Source: Planctomycetota bacterium
GTDB taxonomy: Bacteria > Planctomycetota > Phycisphaerae > UBA1845
Reading direction: 5' to 3'
Assembly: GCA_016208685.1 (NCBI GenBank)
Contig: JACQXM010000040.1
Span: 28,246-92,245, forward strand
Length of the DNA: 64,000 nt
Of the stretch, positions 53,207-62,606 are shown piece by piece. The first letter of the stretch is position 1. Each line of letters starts with the position of its first letter. The translations under genes and the position numbers were made by a program. A model generated the notes under the pieces. The model worked only from the letters and a program-made list of their open reading frames with translations. It did no database searches and was not told the DNA's origin.

Positions 53207-54721
53207 GTGCCACAGAGTCTTACGCCCCTCACAACTGCTTCCGCAACGCCGGTCGCCGGCGCCAGTGCCCCGGCCGACGCTGCTCCGGCCTTGTCGCCCG
53301 CCGAGTCCTTGTCCGCCGCGGCGATTCGTGGCTCCATCTGGACGGTGGCCGGTTACGGCGCCGGGCAGGCGCTCCGATTCATCAGCAACCTCATTCTCGC
53401 GCGTCTGCTCTTCCCCGAGGCATTCGGCCTGATGGCCCTGGTCAACACCATGATGCAAGGGCTGGCGATGTTCTCCGACGTCGGCATCGGTCCGAGCATC
53501 ATCCAGAACCCGCGCGGCGACGACGAACGATTCCTCAACACGGCCTGGACCATCCAGGTGCTGCGCGGAGCGGCGATATGGATCATTGCCCTGGCCTTGG
53601 CACAGTCGATGGCGGGATTCTATCGGGAGCCGGGGTTGCAGCCGCTGGTTGCGATTGCTGCCTTCGGTCCGCTTGCGGCGGGCTTCAACTCGACGGCCGT
53701 CTTCACGGCGAGTCGGCGGCTGCGGCTCGGGCGGCTGACACTGGTGGATCTCGGTGCCCAGGCGGTTGGCATGATGGTCACCATCGCGTGGGCCTGGCGC
53801 GAGCCGACAGTGTGGGCGCTAGCAGGTGGAGGATTGGCCGGCACCGGCACGAGGATGGCTCTGACGCACGTGGCCTTTCCGGGAAAACGCAACCGTCCAG
53901 CGTGGGACCCGAGTGCCGTGCGGGCGTTGTCGCACTTCGGGAAGTGGATATTCCTGAGCACGTTGACCACGTTCCTGGCGGCGCAGCTGGACCGGCTGAT
54001 CTTCGGGCGAATGATGAGCCTTGAACAGCTGGGCGTCTACAGCATCGCATTGCTTCTGGCGCAGTTTCCCACTCAAATCGTGACCAAGATCGGCATGAGC
54101 GTCGTTTTCCCCACCTACAGTCGCGTCATCCAGGACGGACGGCCGCTTGACCGTGCGTACTTCCGCGCGCGAGCGCCCATGCTCGTTCTCGGAGCCGGCG
54201 CGATCTTGTGGCTCGTTAGCTGCGGCCCGTCGCTGGTGAGTCTGCTCTACGACCAGCGGTACGCGGGCGCGGGCGTGATGCTGCAGCTTCTGGCGATCGG
54301 CGCATGGTTTCAAATGTTGGAATGCACCAACGGGAACGCGCTGCTTGCGCTGGGGGAACCTTCCTGGGTGGCGGCAGGGAACATCGCGAAAGTGGTCAGC
54401 GTCGTCGTGCTCGTTCCATCCGGATACGCCGTGGCAGGACTGCACGGTGCCATTGTGGGACTGGTCGTTGCAGACGTTGTGAAATACGTCGTTTCCACTG
54501 CGGCGACACGCGCCCATGGGCTCTCGTCGGGAATGCGCGATGCGGTGCTGACCTTGATCCTCCTGGGATTGGGCGCGGCGGGCGCCGCCCTGTGCGCGGC
54601 ATTGGACTCCGGAAACGCGGACGGTACGGTTGGACTGGTAGTACTTTCACTCTTGATCGCGGGCGCGTTCGGAGGCTTCCTGGTGCGGTCGCGAGAACTG
54701 CGACGGCTTCGCGCATGGTGA
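53207..54721 (+). CDS. Polysaccharide flippase (Wzx/MOP family)
   Basis: The GTG start at 53207 gives 504 residues with about 12 membrane helices and no signal. The N-terminal RGSIWTVAGYGAGQALRFISNL and LARLLFPEAFGLMALVNTM are characteristic of the Wzx/polysaccharide transporter family, which moves lipid-linked repeat units across the cytoplasmic membrane. It is the first gene of the cluster; the next glycosyltransferase gene starts at 54715, overlapping by 7 nt, which suggests coupled translation. Confidence 0.87.
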   Translation: MPQSLTPLTTASATPVAGASAPADAAPALSPAESLSAAAIRGSIWTVAGYGAGQALRFISNLILARLLFPEAFGLMALVNTMMQGLAMFSDVGIGPSIIQNPRGDDERFLNTAWTIQVLRGAAIWIIALALAQSMAGFYREPGLQPLVAIAAFGPLAAGFNSTAVFTASRRLRLGRLTLVDLGAQAVGMMVTIAWAWREPTVWALAGGGLAGTGTRMALTHVAFPGKRNRPAWDPSAVRALSHFGKWIFLSTLTTFLAAQLDRLIFGRMMSLEQLGVYSIALLLAQFPTQIVTKIGMSVVFPTYSRVIQDGRPLDRAYFRARAPMLVLGAGAILWLVSCGPSLVSLLYDQRYAGAGVMLQLLAIGAWFQMLECTNGNALLALGEPSWVAAGNIAKVVSVVVLVPSGYAVAGLHGAIVGLVVADVVKYVVSTAATRAHGLSSGMRDAVLTLILLGLGAAGAALCAALDSGNADGTVGLVVLSLLIAGAFGGFLVRSRELRRLRAW

Positions 54722-55800
54722 TCACGTTCGTCCTCCCGAACGCCAACCGACTGGGTGGCACGCGCGTCATTGCGATCTATGCTGAGCGGCTGCAACGGCG
54801 CGGACACACGGTTCACGTGGTCTCAACGCCGCGCCGTCCTCGCCGACTCCGACATCGCCTCAAGGCCTTGGTGCGTTCGGGAAGCTGGGAAAGGCCGCAC
54901 GTTCGCGAGCCCTCTTACTTCGATGAACTTCCGGTGGACCACCGCGTGATTGACCGCTGGCGGCCGGTCACGGATGCCGATGTGCCGGACGCCGACGTGG
55001 TGGTCGCAACCTGGTGGGAAACCGCGCCGTGGGTTGCGGCGCTTTCTTCCCGAAAGGGAGCCAAAGCCTACTTCGTGCAGGATTACGGAGCGCACGAAGG
55101 CCAACCGCTGGATGGGGTGGCGGAGACCTGGCGGCTCCCGCTGCACAAACTGGTGATCTCGAAGTGGCTCCTGGAACTGGTCAGTGCGAAGAGCGGCGAT
55201 GTGAACCTGGCGTACGTTCCGAACAGCGTCGATACCACACAATTCCACGCCACGCCGCGCGGCAAGCAGCCATGCCCGGCCGTGGGGCTCATGTATTCGA
55301 CACGACCTCAAAAGCGATGCGAGCTGGCCCTCGAGGCCGTTCAACTCGCGCGGGAGCACGTGCCCCGCTTGCGACTCGTCGCCTTCGGGCACGAAGAGCC
55401 CCCACCTGGAGGCATACCTCCGGAAGCCACGGAATTTCACCGGGATGCGCCGGAGGAAGAACTCCGCTCCATCTACGCGAGCTGCGATGCGTGGTTGTTC
55501 TCAAGCCGACTGGAGGGGTTCGGGCTCCCGATTCTGGAAGCGATGGCCTGTCGCACGCCGGTGATCGCCACGCCGGCCGGCGCCGCCCCCGAGCTGGTTG
55601 CGGGTGGCGGAGGCATTCTCGTCGAGAAGGACGGCGCCGTCCCCATGGCAGCGGCGATACGGAACATCGCTGCCATGTCGGAGGCACAGTGGAGGGCGAT
55701 GTCGGACGCCGCGTATGCTACCGCCACCTCGTACAGTTGGGATGACGCCACGGATCGCTTCGAGGAAGCGCTTCGGACTGCCGTGACTACAGGGTCTTGA
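54715..55800 (+). CDS. Glycosyltransferase family 4-type protein
   Basis: The 361-residue GT-B protein begins MVITFVLPNANRLGGTRVIA with the N-terminal GG-type motif. The donor-binding part has RDAPEEELRSIYASCDAWLF, then SRLEGFGLPILEAMACRTPV (EGFGLPxxEAMA with the E-x7-E pair) and ELVAGGGGILVEKDG. It should transfer a sugar to a lipid-linked repeat unit. It starts inside the flippase stop (7-nt overlap). The acceptor and donor are unknown. The frame is open far upstream to 54304, but that part is antisense-like noise. Confidence 0.9.
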   Translation: MVITFVLPNANRLGGTRVIAIYAERLQRRGHTVHVVSTPRRPRRLRHRLKALVRSGSWERPHVREPSYFDELPVDHRVIDRWRPVTDADVPDADVVVATWWETAPWVAALSSRKGAKAYFVQDYGAHEGQPLDGVAETWRLPLHKLVISKWLLELVSAKSGDVNLAYVPNSVDTTQFHATPRGKQPCPAVGLMYSTRPQKRCELALEAVQLAREHVPRLRLVAFGHEEPPPGGIPPEATEFHRDAPEEELRSIYASCDAWLFSSRLEGFGLPILEAMACRTPVIATPAGAAPELVAGGGGILVEKDGAVPMAAAIRNIAAMSEAQWRAMSDAAYATATSYSWDDATDRFEEALRTAVTTGS

Positions 55801-55937
55801 AGGTCCGGAGCTCAACGCGCGCATGGCACCCTCGCGACCGGTGGCGGCTGGGGTTTCGTGGTGGCCTATGCAGGGCCGCGTGCACCGCCGAGCGCCGTTC
55901 ACACTCGCCTCGAAGTGCTAAGCCAGCGTGGTGAAGC

Positions 55938-57275
55938 TTGCGGTTTACTGATCTCGTTCTCGTCGGTTGGATTCCACTCAGCGCGGCGCTATTCGCGTTC
56001 CTGCGGCCGGTGCGGGCAGGAACTCTGGCGTTTCTCGTCGGGTGGATGCTGCTGCCCTGGGCAGAGGTGACGATCCAGGGTTTTCTCGATATCGACAAGG
56101 TGTTTGCCGCGAGCGCTGGTGCGCTGCTTGGAACCCTGCTGTTTTGTACCCGCCAGATCACCAGCTTTCGGCCGAAGCCGGGCGACGGCCTGTTGCTTTT
56201 GTTCGCCGCGGCGACCGTGGTGACGTCCCTGGACAACGATCTCGGCCTGCAGGATGGGCTTTCCTCCGCTGCTCGGAACCTACTGTGGTACGGAACTCCC
56301 TATTTCTTCGGGCGAATCTTCCTGAGAACGCGCGGCGACCTTCTGGAGGCCGCGAAAATCATCGTGGGAGTCGCTGCCGTTTACGGACTCATGGCGCTCT
56401 GGGAATGGCGCATGAGTCCGCAACTTCACCACCGACTGTATGGCTTCCTGCAACACAGTTGGCTCCTCGGCATGCGCTGGGGGTTCTACAGACCCATTCT
56501 GTGCTTTCCATCGAATCTCGGTTTGGGGACCTTCTTCGCATGGACGGGCATACTGGCGGTCTGGATGTTGCGCGGGACGTTGTTGCCGGCGATAGCGGGG
56601 CTGCCGCCCCTTGCGACCGTGGGAGCGGTACTGGTTGGTCTGCTTACCTCCATGTCCTTCGGGCCGTGGGGGATCTTTCTAGCCGGGTTGGCGCTGCTGT
56701 TTGCGTGGGAGCGCGGCCGCCGCAGACTTGTGCCGGCGGTCCCGTTGCTGTTTGCCCTCCTTTGGATGGCGGGCCGATATACCGCTGTGTCCGACGGGGA
56801 GTGGTTGACGTCAGCAGTTGCCAAGCTCTCCGGGCCGCGCGCCGCCTCACTCCAATACCGAATCGACGCGGAGACCGAGTTGCTGGACAAGGCGAAACTT
56901 CAGCCGGTCTTCGGTTGGGGCGGGTGGGGGCGAAACCGCATCCACGACGAGGAAGGCAAGAGCCTGGTAGCCACGGATGGCTTGTGGGTCATCTACGTCG
57001 GGACCTATGGACTGGTCGGCCTGGCAACGTTCTTTGCCTGGTGGTGCTATCCCTTGGGGGTGATTGCGTCCACAGGTCGCGATCTCAGGGGTGACGCACT
57101 GACAATGGCGGCGAGCGTCGCGGTGGGCCTGCACGCGGTCAGCTTCTTGTTCAACGCGTTTCTGGATCCAGCCATGACGATGATGGCAGGGGGTGTGGTG
57201 ACCCAACTGGGCGCCGCCCCACAGATAGTAACGACATGCAGAGCCTGGGGAGCCGTGCCCGAGCTTCGAACGTAA
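55938..57275 (+). CDS. O-antigen polymerase/ligase-like membrane protein
   Basis: The 445-residue product, from TTG at 55938 (no better start is seen), has about 10-12 hydrophobic helices with a large loop in the second half (about 285-350, including GGWGRNRIHDEEGKSLVATD). This is the size and layout of Wzy polymerases and WaaL ligases. Placed between glycosyltransferase and SGNH genes, polymerisation of the repeat unit is the likeliest job. There is little sequence signature for this fold, so confidence is moderate. Confidence 0.7.
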   Translation: MRFTDLVLVGWIPLSAALFAFLRPVRAGTLAFLVGWMLLPWAEVTIQGFLDIDKVFAASAGALLGTLLFCTRQITSFRPKPGDGLLLLFAAATVVTSLDNDLGLQDGLSSAARNLLWYGTPYFFGRIFLRTRGDLLEAAKIIVGVAAVYGLMALWEWRMSPQLHHRLYGFLQHSWLLGMRWGFYRPILCFPSNLGLGTFFAWTGILAVWMLRGTLLPAIAGLPPLATVGAVLVGLLTSMSFGPWGIFLAGLALLFAWERGRRRLVPAVPLLFALLWMAGRYTAVSDGEWLTSAVAKLSGPRAASLQYRIDAETELLDKAKLQPVFGWGGWGRNRIHDEEGKSLVATDGLWVIYVGTYGLVGLATFFAWWCYPLGVIASTGRDLRGDALTMAASVAVGLHAVSFLFNAFLDPAMTMMAGGVVTQLGAAPQIVTTCRAWGAVPELRT

Positions 57276-57491
57276 CCGGTGCCGCCGGGCAGTGGGTGGC
57301 AGTTGTTGGACCCGGCATGCGTGATGAGGGACAGGGGCAGGCGGCGGACGCGGTGATTGCGCGAGGCCGCGTCGGAGCCGTCGGAGGCGCGGACGAACAA
57401 GGTGCACATGGTAGTGGACCAAAGCGACACAGCCGTGCCCTGCGCCGCGGGGTCAGCCGACTGTCGAGACCGACCGTCGGGAAGGGGGGCG

Positions 57492-58805
57492 ATGGACAGT
57501 CCAGCGAGCGCTGCGCGCCTTCTGGTTGTTCCGGCGGCACTCTCGTTGGCGTTGGCCATTATCGCCTGCGGCGTCGGTGTCGCGCGCCTGCTGAACGGTG
57601 GCACAGGGTATAACAGCTTCGTGAGCGGTGGCGTCGCCGGCTGCCACTGCCTGATCGTGCTGGGCGCCGCCGCCGCACTGCGCGCCGTCGGGCGCGCTCA
57701 CTCGGAGTCGCCGCGCTTGGTCAGGTGGACCATGGCGTCGCTCGTTTTCGTTTCCCTACTGGCATACGCGGAGCTCGCCGTAGGTGTGCTGTACCGCCGA
57801 ATTCCCGCGCGCGAGACGCCGTACGTGCCCACGCCGGAGGGTTGGCGAATGCGCGCCGGATACCTTGGCACGTATTCCGGAGTGCCGCTGGTGACAAACT
57901 CCGACGGATACCGCTCGCAGGAGATCAGCCTGGAGAAGCCCCCAGGCACGAGGCGGGTGGTATGCCTCGGGGATTCGCTGACCTTTGGACACGGCGTCGC
58001 GGCCGAGGACGCATATCCGCAGCAGCTCGAGCAGTTGTTGCGACGGAAGTCCGGCGGTTCATCTTTCGAGGTTCTCAACACGGGTGTCGAGGGCTTCTCG
58101 ACATTCCAGGAAACGGCGGAGCTTCGACGTTGCCTGAAATACGAACCGGACGCGGCGGTGCTGCTTTTCTGCCTGAACGACGTAACGGAGAAGTACCTCG
58201 CCCTGCGCAGCTTCGGCGGCACGGGGATTGGATATCACGGAGTCGCGGATGGCACGGCAGGATTCGCGTTCCGCTGGCTTCTTGCGGCTCGACCCTACAG
58301 TTCGGTGATTCAGTTGCTAACGCCCACTCGTAGCGAGGCCGACCGCCGACAGGCCTATGCCGTCAGGGCGCTGTGGGAACAGCCGCATGCGCCACACCTG
58401 GAGGATGCATGGCGACGGGCCGAAGCGGAGTTGAGCGAGCTGGCTGCGTACTGCCGTGAGCGGAATATCGCCCTGCTGGTGGCGGTTGCGCCCTACAGGT
58501 CGCAGTTTTCGCTTGGAGACGTTGCCTTCGTCCCACAGCGCCGGTTACACGCGTATTTGGCGTCCCTTTCGGTTCCGTCGATCGATCTGGTCGGCGCACT
58601 GACAGAGTGCGCCAGGATTGCGGAACTGGTGCCGGAGGCGCTCTTCCTGGATGGCGCCCATCTTAATGCGCAGGGAAACCGGTGCGTCGCCGCTGCCATT
58701 GAGGCGTTTCTTGAAGAGAGGGGAAGCGAGCTGACACCTCCGTGGATGGCGCATCGCGGCGCTCAACAAGTGCAAGACGATAACAACGAAGTCAAGGGAA
58801 ACTAG
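57492..58805 (+). CDS. Membrane-anchored SGNH/GDSL hydrolase-like protein
   Basis: From ATG 57492 (GGGAAGGGGGGCG before it) the 437-residue protein has two or three N-terminal membrane helices (ARLLVVPAALSLALAIIACG, SLVFVSLLAYAEL). An SGNH domain follows: block I VCLGDSLTFGHGV (S162), an N in LNDV, and block V DGAHLNAQG (D387, H390). The catalytic residues are all present. In polysaccharide clusters such proteins often add or remove acetyl groups. It ends 4 nt before the next gene. The frame is open upstream to 57357. Confidence 0.82.
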   Translation: MDSPASAARLLVVPAALSLALAIIACGVGVARLLNGGTGYNSFVSGGVAGCHCLIVLGAAAALRAVGRAHSESPRLVRWTMASLVFVSLLAYAELAVGVLYRRIPARETPYVPTPEGWRMRAGYLGTYSGVPLVTNSDGYRSQEISLEKPPGTRRVVCLGDSLTFGHGVAAEDAYPQQLEQLLRRKSGGSSFEVLNTGVEGFSTFQETAELRRCLKYEPDAAVLLFCLNDVTEKYLALRSFGGTGIGYHGVADGTAGFAFRWLLAARPYSSVIQLLTPTRSEADRRQAYAVRALWEQPHAPHLEDAWRRAEAELSELAAYCRERNIALLVAVAPYRSQFSLGDVAFVPQRRLHAYLASLSVPSIDLVGALTECARIAELVPEALFLDGAHLNAQGNRCVAAAIEAFLEERGSELTPPWMAHRGAQQVQDDNNEVKGN

Positions 58806-58809
58806 ACCG

Positions 58810-59832
58810 ATGAACATTCTCGTAACCGGTGGAGCAGGCTACATCGGCTGCCGGCTGGTGCCGGCGCTTCTGGACGCGGGGCACAAGGTCCGCGTGGTCG
58901 ACAAGCTGGTCTTCGGGGCCGACGGATTGGCGGCCCTGAAGGACCGCTTCGACCTGGTGGCGGCCGACGTGCGCACCGTGGGCGGAGAGGTCCTCTCCGG
59001 CATGGACGCGGTGGTACACCTCGCCGGGCTTTCCAATGACCCCACCGCGGAATTCAACCCCGCGGCCAACAAGGCCATGAACACCGACGCCACCATCCGC
59101 CTGGGAAAGCTCGCCAAGGAGCACGGCGTGCGCCGCTTCGTGTTCGCCTCGTCCTGCTCCATCTACTACACCCTCTCGCCGGACAACGAACTGCGGCACG
59201 AGGAGTATCCGGTGAATCCCGAGGCTCCGTACTCCTGGTCCAAGCGCCAGGCGGAGCTGGGGCTGCTGGCCCTCGCCGATGCCAGCTTCTGCCCCGTCAT
59301 GCTGCGCAAGGGAACGGTCTACGGTCAGTCGCCGCGCATGCGCTACGACCTTGTCGTCAATACCTTCACCCGCGACGCCTACGCCAAGCGGCGGCTGACG
59401 CTGCATGCCGGCGGGCGGATGTGGCGCCCCATGCTGCACATCGACGACGCGGTGGCGGCGTATCTGATTGCACTCCAGGCCGCGGAGAAGAACGTACACG
59501 GACAGATCTTCAACGTGCTGTCGGACAACTACCAGGTGCGACAGCTCGCGCACGAGGTGCGGCGGACGCTGGAGGGGGACAAGGGAATCCGGCTGGACAT
59601 CGACTTACAGCAGGTAGGCGTCTCACGAAGCTACCGCGTGGACGGCGGCAAAATGCGCGAGGCCCTGGGCTTCGCGCCCCGGCATTCGATCAACAACTCG
59701 GTGGACGAGATGTGGGACGCGCTGGAGTCGGGCGTCGATATCGAGAACCCGATCTATTACAACATCCGCTGGCTGGAGCTGCTGTGCGAGATGGAGTCGC
59801 GCCTGAAGGCAATGGGCGGCAACGTGTTTTGA
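58810..59832 (+). CDS. NAD-dependent nucleotide-sugar epimerase/dehydratase (extended SDR)
   Basis: The 340-residue protein has the NAD motif MNILVTGGAGYIGCRL, the ASSCSIYY serine region, catalytic YSWSK (Y141, K145), and a sugar-binding part with GTVYGQSPRMRY. It belongs to the extended SDR family that epimerises, dehydrates or reduces nucleotide sugars. The exact reaction is unclear. It follows the SGNH gene by 4 nt and is followed by RmlD- and RmlC-like genes, suggesting a deoxy- or branched-sugar pathway. Confidence 0.9.
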   Translation: MNILVTGGAGYIGCRLVPALLDAGHKVRVVDKLVFGADGLAALKDRFDLVAADVRTVGGEVLSGMDAVVHLAGLSNDPTAEFNPAANKAMNTDATIRLGKLAKEHGVRRFVFASSCSIYYTLSPDNELRHEEYPVNPEAPYSWSKRQAELGLLALADASFCPVMLRKGTVYGQSPRMRYDLVVNTFTRDAYAKRRLTLHAGGRMWRPMLHIDDAVAAYLIALQAAEKNVHGQIFNVLSDNYQVRQLAHEVRRTLEGDKGIRLDIDLQQVGVSRSYRVDGGKMREALGFAPRHSINNSVDEMWDALESGVDIENPIYYNIRWLELLCEMESRLKAMGGNVF

Positions 59833-59937
59833 CATGGAATGATGAATGCGGCCATCGAATTCTGAATTCTCAATTCCGAATACGTGGACTGTGGATAGGG
59901 TGCGTCGCTTCGGCGCGCCGTAGAAGGGAGCTTCCGG

Positions 59938-60807
59938 GTGCTACGATACGCGATCGTGGGTGCTGCCGGTCAGGTGGGGCAGGAGTTCTGCAAGTGCCTG
60001 CCGGCCGAGCGGCTGACGGCGCTGACGCGCCAGCAGATCGACATCACGGACCCCCGGTCGGTGTCCGACGCCCTGGCGGGCGTGGAATACGACGTACTCG
60101 TGAATCTGGCGGCCTTCCACGACGTCAACGGCTGCGAGGATGACGGCGTAAAGGCGTTCCAGGTGAATGGTCTCGGGGCGTACCACCTGGCGCGGGCGGC
60201 GAGCGGCAAGCGACGGAAGGTGGTGTTCTTCAGTTCCGACTACGTGTTCGGGGCGCAGACGGATCGGCGGACGCCCTACCTGGAGCGCGATGCGGTCGGC
60301 CCGATCAACGTCTACGGCGCCAGCAAGGTCGCCGGGGAGCACCTGGTGCGCTCCGCGTGCGACGACCACCTCATCGTCCGCGCCAGCAGCCTCTTCGGGG
60401 TGGTCACCAGTAAGAAGGGCTGGACGTTCCCGGAGATGATCCTGCGGCGGGCGAAGGCCGGCGAGCCGCTGCGGGTGGTCCATGACCAGTATATGTCACC
60501 GACGTACACCCTGGACCTGGTGAAAGCGGTCATCGCTCTGGCGGAGGCGGGGGCGACGGGCACGGTGCACGTGGCCAACGGCGAGGGGTGCACCTGGTAT
60601 GAGTTCGCAAAGGCGACGCTGGAGCTGGCGGGGGTGGCGCACCCCATCGAGCCGGTGCGATCGGACGCCTTTCCCGCCAAGGCGCGGCGTCCGGTCTACT
60701 CGCGCATGGACAGCGAGCGCATCGAGTCGTTCGGAGTGCCGGCCATGCGGCACTGGCGGGATGCCCTGGCGGCGTACCTGGTAGAGAAGGGCGCGGTAAC
60801 GGGCTGA
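59938..60807 (+). CDS. RmlD-like dTDP-4-dehydrorhamnose reductase family protein
   Basis: The GTG start gives 289 residues: the NAD(P) motif AIVGAAGQVGQEFCKC, the SSDYVFG segment, and catalytic YGASK (Y126, K130). It reduces a 4-keto sugar nucleotide by family. The sequence PYLERDAVGPINVYGASKVA matches the family block before and around the active site. It lies about 105 nt after the SDR gene and about 175 nt before the RmlC-like gene. I leave the symbol empty, since no RmlA or RmlB partner is visible. Confidence 0.88.
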   Translation: MLRYAIVGAAGQVGQEFCKCLPAERLTALTRQQIDITDPRSVSDALAGVEYDVLVNLAAFHDVNGCEDDGVKAFQVNGLGAYHLARAASGKRRKVVFFSSDYVFGAQTDRRTPYLERDAVGPINVYGASKVAGEHLVRSACDDHLIVRASSLFGVVTSKKGWTFPEMILRRAKAGEPLRVVHDQYMSPTYTLDLVKAVIALAEAGATGTVHVANGEGCTWYEFAKATLELAGVAHPIEPVRSDAFPAKARRPVYSRMDSERIESFGVPAMRHWRDALAAYLVEKGAVTG

Positions 60808-60981
60808 GTCAATCTGCGTGATTCAGCGCCGCGGGAGAAGCGCCGGGGCCGTAAGGGAGTGAGCAGCACTCGCGCGGCGACGCCGAATGGCACGCGGTCA
60901 TTCAGCATGCGCCGGGCTTGTCGGCCCGGCGGGGGTGGGGGGCGTCAGGTCCCTGGGATTCCGGCAGTTGAGGAGAGTTCG

Positions 60982-61449
60982 ATGAACATTCACGACGTGC
61001 AGCAGCTCTATCTGAAGGTCCACGAGGACGATCGCGGATACCTCTACGAGGTCATCCACGGCAGCGACCCGTTCGTCACGCGCTTCGGGCAGGTGTACAT
61101 GGTGGGCAACCGCATCGCCATGGTCACCCGGGCGTACCACAAACACGCCGAGCTTCATGACTGGTTCTGCATCGTGCACGGGTCAGCGAAGTTCGTGCTG
61201 GTGGACGATCGAGAGGGTAGCCCCACGTACCGCAAGTTCGACATCCTCATCGGCAGCGGCCGTACGCCCAGCCTCGTCGTTGTGCCGCCGGGGGTTTACC
61301 ACGGCTGGATGAGCCTGGAGCCCGACACCCTGATGTGCAGCACCGCCAGCCACGAGTACAACGCCAAGAACCCTGACGAAGTCCGCGTCTCCCCCAGCCA
61401 CTTCGACAACCTGCTGGGGCACAGCCCGTGGCAGATCATCGCCAAGTAA
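60982..61449 (+). CDS. RmlC-like sugar 3,5-epimerase / cupin protein
   Basis: ATG 60982 has GAGGAGAG before it. The 155-residue product resembles dTDP-4-dehydrorhamnose 3,5-epimerases: DDRGYLYEVI, a RAYHKHAELHDWF region with candidate catalytic His, VDDREGSPTY, and VVVPPGVYHGWMSLEPDT. The frame is open to 60859, but the similarity begins at the chosen start. It very likely acts on the same pathway as the RmlD-like enzyme upstream. It is shorter than the classical 180 residues, so it may be a related cupin with a different role. Confidence 0.8.
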   Translation: MNIHDVQQLYLKVHEDDRGYLYEVIHGSDPFVTRFGQVYMVGNRIAMVTRAYHKHAELHDWFCIVHGSAKFVLVDDREGSPTYRKFDILIGSGRTPSLVVVPPGVYHGWMSLEPDTLMCSTASHEYNAKNPDEVRVSPSHFDNLLGHSPWQIIAK

Positions 61450-61515
61450 ACGTCGAAACGTCAAAACGTCGAAACGGCGAAACGCTCGCAACGGCGAGGC
61501 GGCGAGCCGTCGAAC
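61450..61515 (+). repeat. Short degenerate tandem repeat, AACGTCGAA-type
   Basis: Units such as AAACGTCGAAACGTCAAAAC and AACGTCGAAACGGCGAAACG repeat directly after the RmlC-like stop and before the next glycosyltransferase. No hairpin or coding potential is seen. Confidence 0.6.
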
Positions 61516-61559
61516 CGATGTGACGCCGTGCGGCCGCCGGCAGACCGGCTCCGCGCCGA

Positions 61560-62606
61560 ATGGACATGCCCGAGCTCTCGATCGTCATCGTCAACTTCAA
61601 CAACCTCCGCGTGTTGGAGGCCTGCCTGCCCGCGGTGATGCGTGGGTTGGGCAGCCTCGATGTGGAAGTGATCCTGAGCGACAACGGCAGCCGCGACGGT
61701 TCGCTGGATTGGGTGCGTGCCAACTTCCCGCGGGTGCGCATTCTCGAAAACGGCGCCAACCTCGGCTTCGCCGAAGGCAACAACCGCGCGTTCCCGCTGG
61801 CGACCGGCCGCTTCATTCTACTGCTCAACCCGGACACGGTGGTGGAGGAGAGCGCCCTGCCCGCCATGGTGGCGTTCCTGCGGGAGCACCCGCGGGCCGG
61901 CGCGGTGGGCTGCTATCTGCTGAACCCTGACGGCTCGCGGCAGATCTCGGCCCGGTCCTTTCCCACGCTGCTGACGTACTTCTTTCAGTTCTCCGGGCTG
62001 TCGTGGCATCACCCGCGGAGCCGCCTGTTCGGCCGGTTCAACATGACCTACTGGGACGGGGATGACGCCCGCCAGGTGGATTGGGTCAGCGGCGCGGCTC
62101 TGATGATCCGCCGGGAAGTGCTGGAGCGGGTGGGCGGCATCGACCCCTACTTCTTCCTCACCTACGACGAGGTCGACTGGTGCCATCGCATGACGAAAGC
62201 GGGGTTCGAGGTGTGGTACACACCGGCGGGGCGCATCATGCACCTGGATCGCCAGAGCGAGCCGCAGTCCAACCCCAAACCGGAAGCGCGGATCAAGTAT
62301 CTGACGGTGGAGCGCAACAGCCGTGTGCGCTACTTCGTGAAGCACCACGGCCGGGTGTATGCGGCACTGGTGGAAGCCCTCCACCTTACCATGTGTGCTG
62401 CCCTGTGGCTGAAAGGCGCGCTCCTGGGAACGAAACAGCCGCCCATCGTGATGCTGGAGCGCCGGCTGCTGTGGGTCCTATACTGGCGCACGGCGTGCCG
62501 CGTCCCCCGCGCCCTGTGGTACGCCTTCAAGCGCGCGATCCGCGCCGCGGATCGCTGCCCGCCGTTCCGCGTGTTCGTGAATCCCTACCTTGCCGACGAG
62601 CACTGA
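61560..62606 (+). CDS. Glycosyltransferase family 2 (WbbL/rhamnosyltransferase-like)
   Basis: The 348-residue GT-A protein reads MDMPELSIVIVNFNNLRVLE, then NLGFAEGNNRAFPLATGRFI, LLLNPDTVVEE (donor-site NPD), and the acceptor-side FLTYDEVDWCHRMTKAGFEV with its catalytic-type DEVDW. The pattern is that of inverting transferases that add rhamnose or similar sugars in wall and O-antigen synthesis. It overlaps the next transferase gene by 17 nt. Confidence 0.92.
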   Translation: MDMPELSIVIVNFNNLRVLEACLPAVMRGLGSLDVEVILSDNGSRDGSLDWVRANFPRVRILENGANLGFAEGNNRAFPLATGRFILLLNPDTVVEESALPAMVAFLREHPRAGAVGCYLLNPDGSRQISARSFPTLLTYFFQFSGLSWHHPRSRLFGRFNMTYWDGDDARQVDWVSGAALMIRREVLERVGGIDPYFFLTYDEVDWCHRMTKAGFEVWYTPAGRIMHLDRQSEPQSNPKPEARIKYLTVERNSRVRYFVKHHGRVYAALVEALHLTMCAALWLKGALLGTKQPPIVMLERRLLWVLYWRTACRVPRALWYAFKRAIRAADRCPPFRVFVNPYLADEH